Source: Pomphorhynchus laevis | Lineage: Eukaryota > Acanthocephala > Palaeacanthocephala > Echinorhynchida > Pomphorhynchidae | NCBI GenBank assembly: GCA_012934845.2 | Contig: WNNJ02003158.1 | Span: 62,001-126,000 of the forward strand | DNA: 64,000 nucleotides | Direction of reading: 5' to 3' | Shown here: in pieces, positions 1 through 11,746 of the stretch | Layout: each line of letters starts with the position of its first letter | Numbering within the stretch: the stretch's first letter is position 1 | Translations under genes and position numbers: made by a program | Notes under the pieces: generated by a model | Told to the model about the DNA's origin: nothing | What the model saw: the letters and a program-made list of their open reading frames with translations, nothing else | Databases searched by the model: none

Positions 1-3000
1 AATGTGCAGACACGACATTTAATTGAACATATTATCGAAGGTGTATTTCGTTTGCCAATAGACAACGCAAAGAAATATGCAGACTCCCTTGAAAATGTAA
101 GCAGCGATTTTAAATTAAATTTATTAAAATAATTACTAATGTAAATAAACTTCTCAAAATCGATAATAATTATTTTTGTTCGCTACATTTATTTTTATAA
201 ATTTAATTATTTACAAATATAATTTTATGCCAGTTATGCATGTGTTAATAAAAGGTCATATTCACTTTCGTCCATTAAATTTACTACCAGCTGTTAACTA
301 ATATAAAATTAAACTTCTAATTAATTAAATACGTTTTATAAACTAAATTAAAATATTAATTTTTCATTAGTCAGCAACTTCATTTTGGTAAACTCCAAAT
401 TAAATATTAAGTTACAATCCTCATGATTGCGATGTACTGTTATTACGACTCACCAGTAGATCATACTTGCCACTTTTGGCTACATTAGGATACACCTAGA
501 CGATCCCTTTACGGCATAATTATTTTAATGCACAGAGGACTGCCGTATTGCAAATCTCATAGCTGATATGCTAGATATAATTAATTTAATTAATTATTGA
601 TGATTTTTTTAACTATTTATTAGTTACTTATGTATTAATCAACTAATCAACTATAATAAAATTCATTAGCTTAGTTTGTACGAAATTATACTACAGCAAT
701 TTAGCAGTAAAATGTCATTTCACCGGATCAATATTTATGGGTAGTTAGAAACAAATTAGTTAGTTAGAACAAACAATCCTCAAATTCGTTTAACGGTTCG
801 CAATATCACGCTTAAAATTATAAATAGTTTGCCTATGATCATATGTTGTTTGTGTTAACTTCTCCTTTAATGTTTATAAATGGTGACAAATTAAAATCTA
901 ATCCATATTTTATTAAATTCTATTTTTTATTATTTTCGTATTTTAGCTTTTTCCTAAACTAGAAGAATTTGTTAAATGTTACGCTAAGGACGAAGACACA
1001 CAAGTACACTTGATATATGCGCTAGAAGTAAGAATGATATTTACATTTTATATGTATTATAGGGTTAATGCTATTGATCTTGTATATGCATTATAGTTTT
1101 ATTACAGTTTTATCCATTCAAATTAACTTTAAACTGAAATTGAATAATTATTGTAACTGTTCAGGAACGATCAGTTGTAATTGAAAGCCAACAAAATTGA
1201 TATTTCGCTAGTAATTACTAACATCTTCAGAAATTAAAAACAATTGTTCCTAATTTCTAAATTATTAGCGAAATAATAATTTAATTTAATATAATTACTA
1301 GCGAAATATCAATTTTGTTGATTTTCAATTACAACTGACCGTTCCTGAATATTTAAAATACAGATCAGAATGAATATATTTCTAACATTTTTTATAACAT
1401 TTAAAGTTAGTAATAGCGACAATCGAATAAACCACGCGATTCAAATTTTGATATTAGTAGTATAATTAACCTGACTTTTAGACTGATAGTCGTAGGATTT
1501 CAAGTTATTTATTAGTCTTAATTTAATATCGATAATGGCATTTATATGTCACTATGATTATAGTGTGACTCTATAACTAGTGGCATTTTAAGATAGTACA
1601 AAGATATTATATATATATCATGATAATTAACACCGTCAACTGGGACTTCTTATAAAGTGCAAAATTATAAGTTTTCAAATTGTAACACCAGCAAAAATAT
1701 ATTTACTGACTCTTTAAATAAATTAGAAGAAATTAAATCATCGCTAAGCACTAACACCATAATGATGACGATGGACATTGAAGCTTTGTATACAAGTATT
1801 CCGATCGAGGATGGCATTACGAAAGTAGGGCTATATTTAAGAAAATGCAGCTTTAGTGAATGTATGATTGAAGAATCAACACGATTACTGTCTACTGTTC
1901 TTAACAACAACTATTTCGAGTTTAACGATATTATATACAAACAGAAAATTGGTTGTGCTATGGGAACACCAGTAGCACCCCTCTTTGCCGTGTTGTATGT
2001 GGCCGCTATCGAAGAAACGTTTTTCGAAAATAGGGAAATTCGACCATTAACTTATGTAAGGTACATAGACGATATATTTTTACTGTGGAATGGAACAAAT
2101 GAGTCATTATTAGAGACAGTTGATGACCTGAATGCACTGGGTCCGTTGCATTTCAAGGTCGAGAGCTTATCGGGTGACTCTGTTAAGTTTTTGGATGTCG
2201 AAATATATAAATAAAAGGAAAACAACAATCTTCATACAAGATTATACCGGAAACAGACTTGGAAGCCGGCATACTTGCATGCGTCTAGCCATCATGCCCC
2301 GCAAATTAAACGAAATATTATATATAATGAAATAGTGAGAGCGAGAATGTTATGCTCTAAGGAATCAGAATTCTATAAGGAAGTTGATAATATTAGAGGG
2401 TATTTCAAACAGCGCGGTTATAAAAGACGTCAGATACAGGTGGCAATTGATAGAGTCATATCTAAAAATAGGAATGAATTCATTAAAGCTCGAATAAAAG
2501 ACAACACGAATAATGCTAGCTGGGTTAGCTTTGAATTCCATCAAGCGTTGTACCGTGTAAAATACGATATGGAACGAACACTTGCCTCCACCATTTCAGA
2601 ATTCGGTAATAGAGCGAACGTTCGCATAGCGCTCTCTAGCAATATTAAAATTCGTAATATATTAGTAAGATCGAGATGTACCAGCTCAATGCTATTGCGC
2701 AAAGAACATTATTGCAGACCCTGTGGAGACAAGCGCTGCAAAACTTGTCCTGATATAAATAAGACAAAAGTCTTCAAAAGTACAAAATCAAATTCCCTAT
2801 ATACCGTGAGCGGTAAGCTTAACTGCAAGTCAAGAAACGTCGTATATCTTTTGACGTGTAATGAATGCGCAAGACAGTATGTTGGGGAAACATCTGAACA
2901 AATGCACAAGCGCATGAATCTTAGACGCTCGCAGATAAAAACAAAGAAGCAAAGCTGTGATGCCGCGGTGACACATATTCAAGAAAATCCAGACGATAAA

Positions 3001-3358
3001 TTCAGATTAACAATTATTGAAGATGAATTATTGGATATAAAGGAAAGGAGACGAAAAGAACTGTATTGGACAGCGCAACTTATGTCTGAACTAAAAGGAT
3101 CATTAACAAAAAAGCAGTTAACTTTGTAAAATCAATGTAAAATTCTTCCGTCCCAGAAACGTGGTATAAAAATAAAAATCAAAGTGCGTGGAAATGGTAG
3201 TAAGCTCTAGTAACTGAAGAAGGCACCAGCCGAAACTAGTTTTTCTTTTAAAAATCATTCATTATCTCTGTTGCTTAATAATTAAATTGTTTAAATAATT
3301 ATTAAATTGAATCCGAATGGAAAAAGGATCACAACAGGCGGTTCAAACAACAAATCAC

Positions 3359-3425
<67 letters not shown>

Positions 3426-6400
3426 CCGAAAAGAAGGACAATTATTATATATTTACACAATTATTTTTAACAAAAGCTTTCGACTTCTCACTGAAGTCTT
3501 CGTCAGTTATATTTGTGTAATACTGCTTACGCCGATTTTGTCACTTTATACGTTTAATCATGGAAGTCGGCATCTGTGATGTGTGTTTAGTGTTGTATCA
3601 CACATTAATTGAGCAATCCACTGCTGTTCACACAGCTTACGTTTTGCATCGTTGGCAAATCCACCTTGTATGATGGTAACTTGCATTGTGTGATCAGCGT
3701 TCGTGATGGTATGTGTTGCCGCACCGTCGCGTCCTATACGCTTTTTCTTTATATCTGCACGTCTGTTATTTGATCGGACGTTCATTTGTTCTGATGTTTC
3801 TCCTACATATTGTTGATGGCAACGAGTACATTCACACAGATAGACGATATTTTTGGATTTGCAGGTATATTCGCCATCTGTAGAATATCGCATGCCAGTT
3901 GTAGTCCCGGAGAAAAACTGTGAGTTCTTCATTTCAGAACAACATTTGCAACGTTTATCCTTACAAGGTCTACTTATTCTTTCTTTTTGTTTCTTGTATT
4001 TTAGTAGACTTTGCAGGTTACTACTTGTTCTAAACCCCACCTTTGGATGGTGGAAATCTGTCAGTTTGGTGGATTTGATCGATCTGTCTATCAGACTGGA
4101 TATTTGCTAGGGCAGGATGGTAGTCTATCACTGTGTGGAAGGCATTTATTGTTTCTACAGCTTTCTTGTTTTTGACTAATAGAAGTTTAGAACGATCCAT
4201 TTTTCTTACGTCATTAAACTGTCTATTTATATATTTAGGCGTGTATCCGCGATCAATAAATTCTTCATGCAGACTTTGAAGGCAGCGTTCGAAAATAACA
4301 TTATTTGAACAGATTTTCTTTGTTCTAATTGCCTCATTCCGTATTAATAATCGTTTTACTTTAGGATGATGTGCACTGCTTGCATGAATCAGATCACGAG
4401 TATCTTCGAACTTGCGAAAGACAGAAGTTTCCCAAGAATTTGATGATGTTTTAGTCAGCTTGACGTCTAGAAAACTAATCATAGTAGCATCATTTATTAC
4501 GTTGCTCGTAAAGTTAAGCTCTGATTCATTATTAAGGACATCAAGAAACTCCTTTAGTTTTCCTAAGCCGTGATCCCAGACACACAAAATATCATCAATG
4601 TATCTTAACCATAAACTCGGTTTACATTTGCATTTGCTGATGTATCTCTCCTCAATCGCAGCAACATACAATCCGGCATACTTTGGGCCGACTGGAGTAC
4701 CCATGGCTGCTCCAATTTGTTGCAGATATAGTTTATCATTGAAGCTGAATATGTTCGAAGTAAGAACCATCTTTAGGAGTTGCGATAGACTCTCAGTTTT
4801 GCTCTCATCAGTTCCTGCGTCGGCAAGAAATTTACGTATTGCTTTCACTCCATTTTAATGAACAATTAAAGTGAATAGAGACTCCACGTCAAGGGTGCAT
4901 AATATAGACGTAGTTTGTATCTGAGGTAGGAATGCCTCAAGTCCCGTATAAATCCATCAGTACTAGAAACAAAGGATGGTCGAGCGGCAAGAATTGGATA
5001 CAGTGTTTTGTGCAAGTATCTTGAGATATTCTCGCACATCGTTCCGCAATTTCTTACAATTGGTCTTCCCGGACAAGGATTAAGGTTTTTGTGAATCTTC
5101 GGTGGAAGATATAAATGTCCTGGCAATGGATTCGGTTTTCTCAACGTCTTAGCAAGGCTTTCATCAGGAATAAGCTTCTGTATAGTTGCTTCAACGGATT
5201 TTACAGTTTCTTGGAAATACTCACTATTGACTGTTTGATAAGCGTTTGATTGTAACTGTCTCAATCCTTCGTTGATATAATCTTCTTTATTAAGAATGAC
5301 TATCTTACTTCCTTTATCTGCAGGCAATATTAGAATATCGTTGTTGTTGCGTAATTCATTAATAGCCGCTCTTTGGTTTCTCTCTAGGTTGTTTTCGATG
5401 AATGGGTTCGGTGGCATTACAACATCTTTTTGAATAACAGGAGTCTGTAGCCATGCTTGCTTCTGAGCTGTTGTAGTCTCTAATGGTTTGTCATTGAACA
5501 TGGCTCTTGACATGTAGCGTAAACTATCAATAAGCTGAAGCCTTTTGAACTCCCTTGGCATCGGTGCAAATGATAATCCGAGAGAAAGCAGTGTTTGTTG
5601 ATCCGTTGTAAGAACAGTTGAAGACATATTAACGACATTGTTGATTACCGATGATGATGGTTATTTTCGTTTTTTATACCTGCGGTTTGAATAAACTTGT
5701 AAGCTCGATAATTCTTCGTGGTGTATTTCTATTCCCGTGAGTCGGCATAGTTTACGGCATTTAGATTTTAAAAGGCATTTAGATTTACACAAATATAACT
5801 GACGAAGACTTCAGTGAGAAGTCGAAAGCTTTTGTTAAAAATAATTGTGTAAATATATAATAATTGTCCTTCTTTTCGGTTAATATATATATATATATAT
5901 ATATATTCAAATTTTTATCACCGATTTATTGCTTAATTCATTTATATGGAATAAGTATTTTAAATGGAATCTAATGAATTGCGTAATTGAAAGCTTTTTT
6001 AGTCGGTCACATTGAGTTGAATATCAATGTTTGTAATTTTATAAATGTTCATCAACTACCTTCATGTCACTTATGTTTATAGTAAACGTATTGCTCAAAT
6101 ATATTCTATTTCAGATATTCCATTACAGCTTGATACTTAACTTCATTCATTATTCTTTCTATTTTCTGTTGATACAAGTTTCTATAATTGCTTGACTTGT
6201 TTAAAACATTCAATTTTTAAATGTTCGTATGTTTCACACAGAGCTGTTATGAAATATAAAATCTATAAACGAATTTACATATGTCTACTATATCGACTAA
6301 ATAAACAGTAATCTAAAAATGCACCCTGATTGGTAATTCGGTTTTAATTAGTTGGTTGCGTCATTAAAAATTCTAAGTCAACTAAAAATCATTTAATTAG

Positions 6401-9400
6401 ACCACCGACATTAGTAAAGAAGTCAAGTTATTTCAATGAAATGTGAAATACAAAAATTCGCGGAAACAATTTTTTACAATTTCCTTATGCATCTTGTAAT
6501 TTGTTTAAATATATTGATAGACTTAAAGATGGAGGAATGCTATATGCAAGCTAACCGAAATTCATAATATATTTTATTTGTTAATTATCTTCAAACGATC
6601 GAATGCTGTAAACGGTTTGAATGTAGTCGGGAACGTTGCATTCTCCTTAATACTAATATAATTAGTAGCTATACACTTTACTCGCAATAAACTCAACATA
6701 ATTGTTCACTCTAGTTAACATCTAATTTCAAATTGTGTTATTTTTTTTAATTTGTTTATTTTTATACTTATGATATGTTTTTATAAAATTTCAATATAGA
6801 CTACAGCTTTGAAATACAAGGAAGTGGCATCTTCTTCTTTGCTTATTCACACCATGTTGTACGATAGAGATGTACTAGGGGAGCCTGCTATTATACGATA
6901 CTATCGAAACCCTCTTCTTCGACCACAAAACGAACAAGCCGAAAAAATATACGCACTTAGATTACAGGTACATGATTTCCTTTTTAGTAATATGAAATTG
7001 TATATAACATGAATATAAGCAATCGAAGTTTTAAGTAAATAATTTTATTATGAAGAAACTAACATCAGCATAGTATTAGATGAATATCCCGAAATTAACC
7101 GTCATAAATTAAGGCGTTGATTAAATTCTACTTTTCATTAATGAATTGAAACAACATCCAGTTTTTTGTTGATTATGAAAAAATATTCATTTGTCTCGTA
7201 TTTTATGTCTAGTAAAACTAAACGCACAAAGTAAGTAAAATTGTTTAATTCAGAAAATTCCTTAAAGCAATATTTCGAAAGCGCTGGCTATCATCTTTGA
7301 TAAATAAAAAACACGTTCACATGTACCAGAATCGATAACATATATACACAAATAATACAAAATATTCAAACAACATGTAATAGGAAAATATCAAAGAACT
7401 AGAAAATATAAATATAAAACCATTGAAAAATAACAGTATATTTGTAATGCATGAAACAAAAAAAACAAAATAGCAAACAATATCAAAGGAGAGATTGAAA
7501 ATAAGTAGAAAATAAAATATAAAAATATAAAAATTATAAATAAAAATCGTTTTTTAATATTAGAAAACGTTTAAATTAAGAAATAAATTAATTATGTTAA
7601 AATTTTAATGAATTATAAAAATTCATACTGTTTCATAAAATTCATATTATAAAAACTCATATTATTACAATAGCTCATAATAAATTTTTTATTTTAGTCA
7701 GCTTTATTATTGGATATATCATTTTTTAGTGAAATACGCTTCCTCTATAATACTCGAACGATCATCATTTTTATGTAATAGTATAGAGGTTTTGTCAAAA
7801 TTAAGCTTAAGGTCTAAATTAAATGTATGATCTACTATAGCTTAAAATAGAATTTTAAATATTAGAAAACTGAAACAATAAATTTATTGTTATGACTTTA
7901 AATCATTAAAACTTAGAATTTAAAATAAAACTATTTAGCTTCTTATAAATTAATAATAAACAAGAATTGATATGATATTTGTAAATATAAATCATCTTTG
8001 TTATTCGGCATAATATTATTATTTTAAATAAAATAAGCATCTTACCCGAATAATCTAAATCAAGTATATGATGTGATATATCTTCCAACATATTACCTCT
8101 TTTTGTAATATTTATTGCTGTGCGATATGCTTGCCCATCTTTGTTCAGTCTGACCAATATATGAGCAATTAAAATTGTCACATGATTTTAATATATTACA
8201 GAACAAAGATGAACTAACTCAAAGAATTATTTCTTTGAGTTTGTGCTTTAAATTATTAGGCATTTTAGATAACTTAGTATTAATTAAAATATTAGCTGTA
8301 TTATTCAATATGTTATTATTTATAAACTTGTTAAATAATTTAATTTTTTATATCGTGTATATCCACATGCTTTCTGTTTATGGGGTCCAATAATTTTTCT
8401 TTTAACAATATTACTTTTGTGGTACGATTTGTTTATAGCCCATTTAGCAAAACAACATCTCATTAAACTAATTCTAATAATATCTAATGTATCCATAAAC
8501 GATATATTATTAGAGCAATATCTTTAGCTCCATAAAATATAATCATTTCCGATGCAATTAACCATTTTTTAGTAATATTAGAATTCTAAGAGGTAATTTT
8601 AAGTAATACTGCCATTTTTAAAAGACTTCAATTTGATAAATTTTTAAAATATCTTTAAACACTTTAAGACATAGCAGTATTAGTATCTAAATCAATGTTT
8701 CACTGTATAGAAGCAACTTTGAAATTTAATTAACTTAATAAATATTGGTCATTAATATTACTTTTGAAGGCAATAATTACATCATCCACAACGGAATTAA
8801 GCGATTACAACATAAAAATCCTTTTGGATGTTTTTTTGCAATACCACTTATATATATGAGAGTATTGGTATAACTGGATTTTGCATGACTAGTCCATCAA
8901 TTTGATCCCAAATCTCACAATCAAATTAAAAATTACATCTTTGTGTACGCAAACTTTACAAATTAGTTTAATCTTTTTTATTAGGAGTCTTATCTTCAAT
9001 ACTATTAGTTACTAAAACATTACTGGTCATATTAATTGTACTCAATAAAGAAACGTTTGTAAATAAAGAGTTAATACCGTTAGTAAAAATTATGTTGTTT
9101 TTAAAATGTCTTTTAAATAAAATAGTTTTAAAAAATAAACTGTTTTTGGTTATAAAATTAAAAATTATAGTGTCTTTTTAGAATGCCTGTAATAAAATAG
9201 TTTTAACAATAAGCTGTTTTTGATTTGCTGAGGATAACAGTACATTAAAATGTCTTAGGAATGTCTTTACTTTCTTGGTTTCCTTAAATTTACTAAAGAT
9301 TATATAAGTGATTATATATTGTGATGAAGTATTTTGCAGCTTCATTGTGTCATTGTCTGTATAGTATATAGTTGCGTGTATATTTCGTATTTATTCAGGA

Positions 9401-11297
9401 AATAAACAATTTATCTATGACATCGTTATCTATATATTGATACTATTAAATAAATGCATTTATGATATTATCGTTATACGATATTTCTTGGGGGTACAAA
9501 CCCAAAGTTTATTTATCCAATATTTGTTATCTTGTCACTTATATGTTAAATCAATAATTACTGTTCGACACTTCGATTGGCGTTCCGCATAGGCGACTTC
9601 ATATTTTAATATGTGGAACACATACTGGACTTTATTCTTTACTAAATGGGACATATTATCTACACTTACGAAAGGTTATATCAATTAATCACATTAATCC
9701 TTAAATAAAATCGGCCTTTAGTAATTTATTAACAAGCATATAGTTCCTTCCATTGTAACGCTAAATAAATATGTACAGGAACAATCTGATTATCGTAATA
9801 AGCTTGGTTTATTTTTGATTTTATCTCTAAACTATACACTGTAAACCATATGATTATTGCTTAATATATTGTAAACATTATATTGTTTGATCATAACAAG
9901 TGTTCAACTAACTAAGATATTTGCGATTTATAAATAAAGTCTCAAATGATGATACCATTCCGCGTGAATTTTTGTAATCATATAAGCCCGACGCGAAAGA
10001 AAACGAAAACAGTAATAGATACAGTTTCTTCATCACAATGACTAATCAGTGCAGATCCCTCCCACTGCTGGATGCTGAGGAGGACTTGCAGACGGCAAGA
10101 AACGAATCATGTGGATAAGGTACTAGAATACATCTAGTAACCTCATAAAGTGCTAAACCAGCACTAAGGCTTCACCGAAGTGCTAGCACATTATTTGTTT
10201 ATTGATTCGAAACCAAGCACATGATTCGTTTATTGCCGTCTGCTAGTCCTCTGCATCCAGCAGTTGGAGGGATCTGGCATTGATTAGTCATTGTGATGAC
10301 GAAACGATATCTATTACTGTTTTCGTTTTTCTTTCGCGTCGGGCTTAAATAATTACATAAATATAGTCATTTGTTACAAATAATTTTCGATATTTTTATT
10401 ATTTAAGATATTGTTTAAAATTGCCAAAGAGATTTTTTTTATTTTTGCCATTTATTATATTATTATAAATGAATAAATATGCAAAGATTATTTCTGACAA
10501 TGTACCATCATTATACTGATTTCACAAATATAACCAAAAACGTATATGCAAGTTTGAGCTAGACTTAGATACAAATTGCCACTTTAAATAAATTAGTATT
10601 CACCACTTTAAATAAATTATCATTAGATATTATACCAAAAAAATAAAAAATTAAAATTTGTTGAATATCAACAAATTTGTTTAATATCAAATACTTTCAT
10701 TTACATTCAATTTTTCATTTTATAAATAAAATATCATCTTATCTATCAATGATTTTAAATATGCAATTGTTGAGTATTTTGAATGACACGGGCTGATAAT
10801 GGCCCAAACAACAAAACATTTTGTGAAAAGGTTCACCGTCCTTCTAACCTAAAATGAAATGTTAAATGTTTAAAATTGTAATTCGATATAACTATTTAAT
10901 ACTGAATTGTTGATTAAAAAGGCTATCTTTTAAAGTATATCAGAAATATACAGAATATTTTAAGCATCGAGTTCGTATTGGCGAATAGAGTAACCTTTCA
11001 GTGCATGTATAATTAAAAATATTAGATTTTATTACCGTTGTATTGCAGACATAACCATTTGCTCTAGCACTAAATTTAGCTGCTAATAATAATGTATTTT
11101 TCTTTAATACTTTTGTATCATATAAATTATGTCTGTAAATTAATTTTTGAATATTTTATGTTTTAAACAAACCGCGATGTATACTATATTTATAGCATAT
11201 AAATAGATACTTTATTCATTTATGATTCTTTCGACTTTCTTTTTAGGTTGCACCATTTCTTCACTGGCTTCAAACAGCGGAAGTTGAAAGTGATTAA
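1..11297 (+). CDS. EIF2B5: eIF2B epsilon subunit, C-terminal W2 domain, four exons (5' part outside window)
   Basis: Seen: four exons join in phase 0, at 1-96, 947-1027, 6800-6967 and 11247-11297, with GT donors and AG acceptors, giving about 131 residues and a TAA stop at 11295-11297. The protein is helical and acidic. It contains HIIEGVFRLPI, then LFPKLEEFV, then LLIHTMLYDRDVLGEPAII, and ends FLHWLQTAEVESD. Known: the W2/HEAT domain of eIF2B epsilon has this layout, ending in an aromatic and acidic tail (human FIQWLKEAEEESSEDD). eIF2B epsilon is the catalytic subunit of the cytosolic exchange factor that reloads eIF2 with GTP, and the W2 domain contacts eIF2. Other W2 proteins (eIF5, eIF4G, BZW) fit the tail less well. 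Introns 2 and 3 are swollen by PLE insertions. Assignment rests on recalled family features, not a search. Confidence 0.83.
97..946 (+). other. Intron 1 of eIF2B epsilon, nothing recognised
   Basis: AT-rich sequence between donor GTAAGC at 97 and acceptor TTTTAG ending at 946. No coding, repeat or structural signal was recognised. Confidence 0.7.
1161..1348. repeat. Short foldback element (MITE-like)
   Basis: Two inverted arms of about 57 bp, beginning TCAGGAACGATCAGTTG on the left and ending in its near reverse complement on the right, differ at only two or three positions. A roughly 70-bp AT-rich spacer separates them. It lies in intron 2 of eIF2B epsilon. No transposase is inside, so it would be non-autonomous. 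No clear target-site duplication was identified. Confidence 0.7.
1640..3255 (+). mobile_element. Penelope-like element PLE-1, 5'-truncated RT plus GIY-YIG
   Basis: Seen: the reading at 1657-2214 carries RT palm motifs MDIEALYTSIPIEDGI, CAMGTPVAPLFAVLY and the catalytic YIDD (in TYVRYIDDIFLLW). After a frame change, 2275-3129 carries the PLE linker, a CxxC..CxxC cluster (CRPCGDKRCKTC) and the GIY-YIG endonuclease signature NVVYLLTCNECARQYVGET. The N-terminal RT half is missing. Near the 3' end, CTGAAGAAGGCACCAGCCGA (3213 on) resembles a hammerhead core with a GGC/GCC helix. Known: PLEs are RT-bearing retroelements with a GIY-YIG nuclease. It sits in intron 2 of eIF2B epsilon in sense orientation. 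Confidence 0.9.
3361..3422. repeat. (TA)n microsatellite
   Basis: An uninterrupted AT dinucleotide run of about 60 bp abutting one end of PLE-2. A shorter (TA)n run (5882-5906) abuts the other end, which suggests insertion into, or slippage at, a TA tract. The Ile-Tyr repeat ORFs across it are artefacts of the microsatellite. Confidence 0.95.
3421..3520 (-). repeat. PLE-2 3' terminal arm with hammerhead-like core (sense)
   Basis: Reverse complement of 5785-5884 at near identity. Read on the - strand it is the sense-orientation 3' end of PLE-2 and contains CTGACGA, a 5-bp helix GACTT/AAGTC, then GAAA. See the + strand arm for the fold. Confidence 0.75.
5785..5884 (+). repeat. PLE-2 5' inverted arm with hammerhead-like core
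   Basis: Seen: CTGACGA (5799-5805), one extra A, helix II GACTT/AAGTC (5807-5811 with 5819-5823), GAAA (5824-5827), a possible short helix III AGC/GUU with a UUUU loop, and distal helix I ACACAA/UUGUGU (5787-5792 with 5845-5850). Known: PLE pseudo-LTRs often carry hammerhead ribozymes (CUGANGA..GAAA). Against activity: the extra A between CTGACGA and helix II, and unpaired bases next to the core in helix I. Read it as hammerhead-derived, perhaps inactive. Confidence 0.55.
5907..6799 (+). other. Remainder of intron 2 of eIF2B epsilon, nothing recognised
   Basis: AT-rich sequence without recognisable coding or repeat structure, ending at the acceptor before the third exon. Confidence 0.6.
7260..9250 (-). 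mobile_element. Heavily decayed Penelope-like element PLE-C
   Basis: Seen on the - strand around 8930-8750: DQIDGLVMQNPVIPILSYI, which matches the PLE palm motif usually written YxQIDGxxMGSPLxP, followed in another frame by VVDDVIIAFKSN, the degraded catalytic YVDD region. Many stops interrupt it. At 7330-7260 (-) a segment with GATGATAGCCAGCGCTTTCG followed by AAAT resembles a PLE 3' end with a hammerhead-like stem. It lies in intron 3 of eIF2B epsilon, antisense. It is older than PLE-1 and PLE-2. Boundaries are approximate. Confidence 0.55.
8046..8149 (-). other. Unassigned exon-like segment
   Basis: Seen: 104 bp, open on the - strand, bounded by an acceptor (TTGGTCAG) and a strong donor (GGTAAGA), entering in phase 2 and leaving in phase 1. 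It encodes LNKDGQAYRTAINITKRGNM and then LEDISHHILDLDYSG. The composition looks like a folded protein rather than AT noise, and it has no stop although the flanking PLE-C is full of stops. I do not recognise the family. It may be an exon of a gene nested antisense in eIF2B epsilon, or a better-preserved part of PLE-C. Confidence 0.3.
9251..9983. other. AT-rich intronic sequence, nothing recognised
   Basis: Intron 3 of eIF2B epsilon. No coding or repeat signal supported. Confidence 0.6.
9984..10346. repeat. Foldback element with long terminal inverted arms (MITE-like)
   Basis: Left arm 9984 to about 10112 begins AAGCCCGACGCGAAAGAAAA. The right arm, about 10218-10346, is its near reverse complement and ends in GTCGGGCTT. 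The arms run about 125 bp with few mismatches; the roughly 105-bp centre contains a smaller hairpin around GCACTAAGGCTTCACCGAAG. No coding capacity. It lies in intron 3 of eIF2B epsilon. Confidence 0.85.
10347..11246 (+). other. End of intron 3, nothing recognised beyond a small hairpin
   Basis: AT-rich. A short palindrome (AAATTTGTTGAATATCAACA and on) lies near 10645-10675. The intron ends with a pyrimidine-rich tract (CTTTCTTTTTAG) before the last eIF2B epsilon exon. Confidence 0.6.
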
Positions 11298-11451
11298 TTG
11301 CAGGCATACAATTCAAACATTTTATATACCTATATTTATTCATGCTTTTTATACTCCTCTTCTGACAGTTACTTTTTGTATAATCATTAAATGAACATTT
11401 TATCATTTAAAAACAAGTTTTACTCATTGTAACTGGATTTTATTGTTTCTA

Positions 11452-11457
11452 AATAAA
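11452..11457 (+). promoter_or_regulatory. Candidate poly(A) signal of eIF2B epsilon
   Basis: AATAAA, 155 nt after the stop codon and before the next ORF. In AT-rich DNA this hexamer is common, so position is the only support. Confidence 0.4.
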
Positions 11458-11746
11458 AATGTTATCTTTAAAATATTTTATAATTTAAGTATATACTCAT
11501 ATATTTATATATTTTTGTAGTAATTTTTACAATGTGTATTGGATGTCTAGATTTCGATCCATCTGATTTTATCTCATAACTGACATGTATTTACATTGTC
11601 GCAATGATTAATTATTGCCAATGCTACCGAACAGCATTGAAAATATATAACTTTTTGTATTTTAATAATCACTCATTATTTCCTGGCAATGTCATTTCGA
11701 GTTAACGATTTACTGACATTCTTGAATTTTACAGTATTTCAACATT

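Larger units (their letters stand above)
3421..5884 (-). mobile_element. Penelope-like element PLE-2, near full length with inverted terminal repeats
   Basis: Seen on the - strand in order: an N-terminal block (5627-4866) with LPADKGSKIVILNKEDY and the RT0/RT1-type LYLPPKIHKNLNPCPGRPIV; RT core (4848-4030) with GAAMGTPVGPKYAGLYVA and the catalytic LRYIDDILCVW; then a CxxC-type cluster (RPCKDKRCKCC) and the GIY-YIG signature NIVYLCECTRCHQQYVGET (4040-3558). Only about three reading-frame breaks separate these parts, so this is a fairly young copy. Inverted arms of 100 bp (3421-3520 and 5785-5884) close the element, each against a (TA)n tract. Inverted terminal fragments and pseudo-LTRs are typical of PLEs. 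It is antisense to the host gene. Confidence 0.92.

Noticed and set aside
3307-3579. ORFs rich in alternating Ile and Tyr at 3.3, 12.3 and 49.7 kb
   Set aside because: They are translations of (TA)n microsatellites.
7245-7300. AAATTCCTTAAAGCAATATT as the last eIF2B epsilon exon
   Set aside because: Phase 0 gives an immediate stop; the exon at 11247-11297 fits in phase and in sequence.
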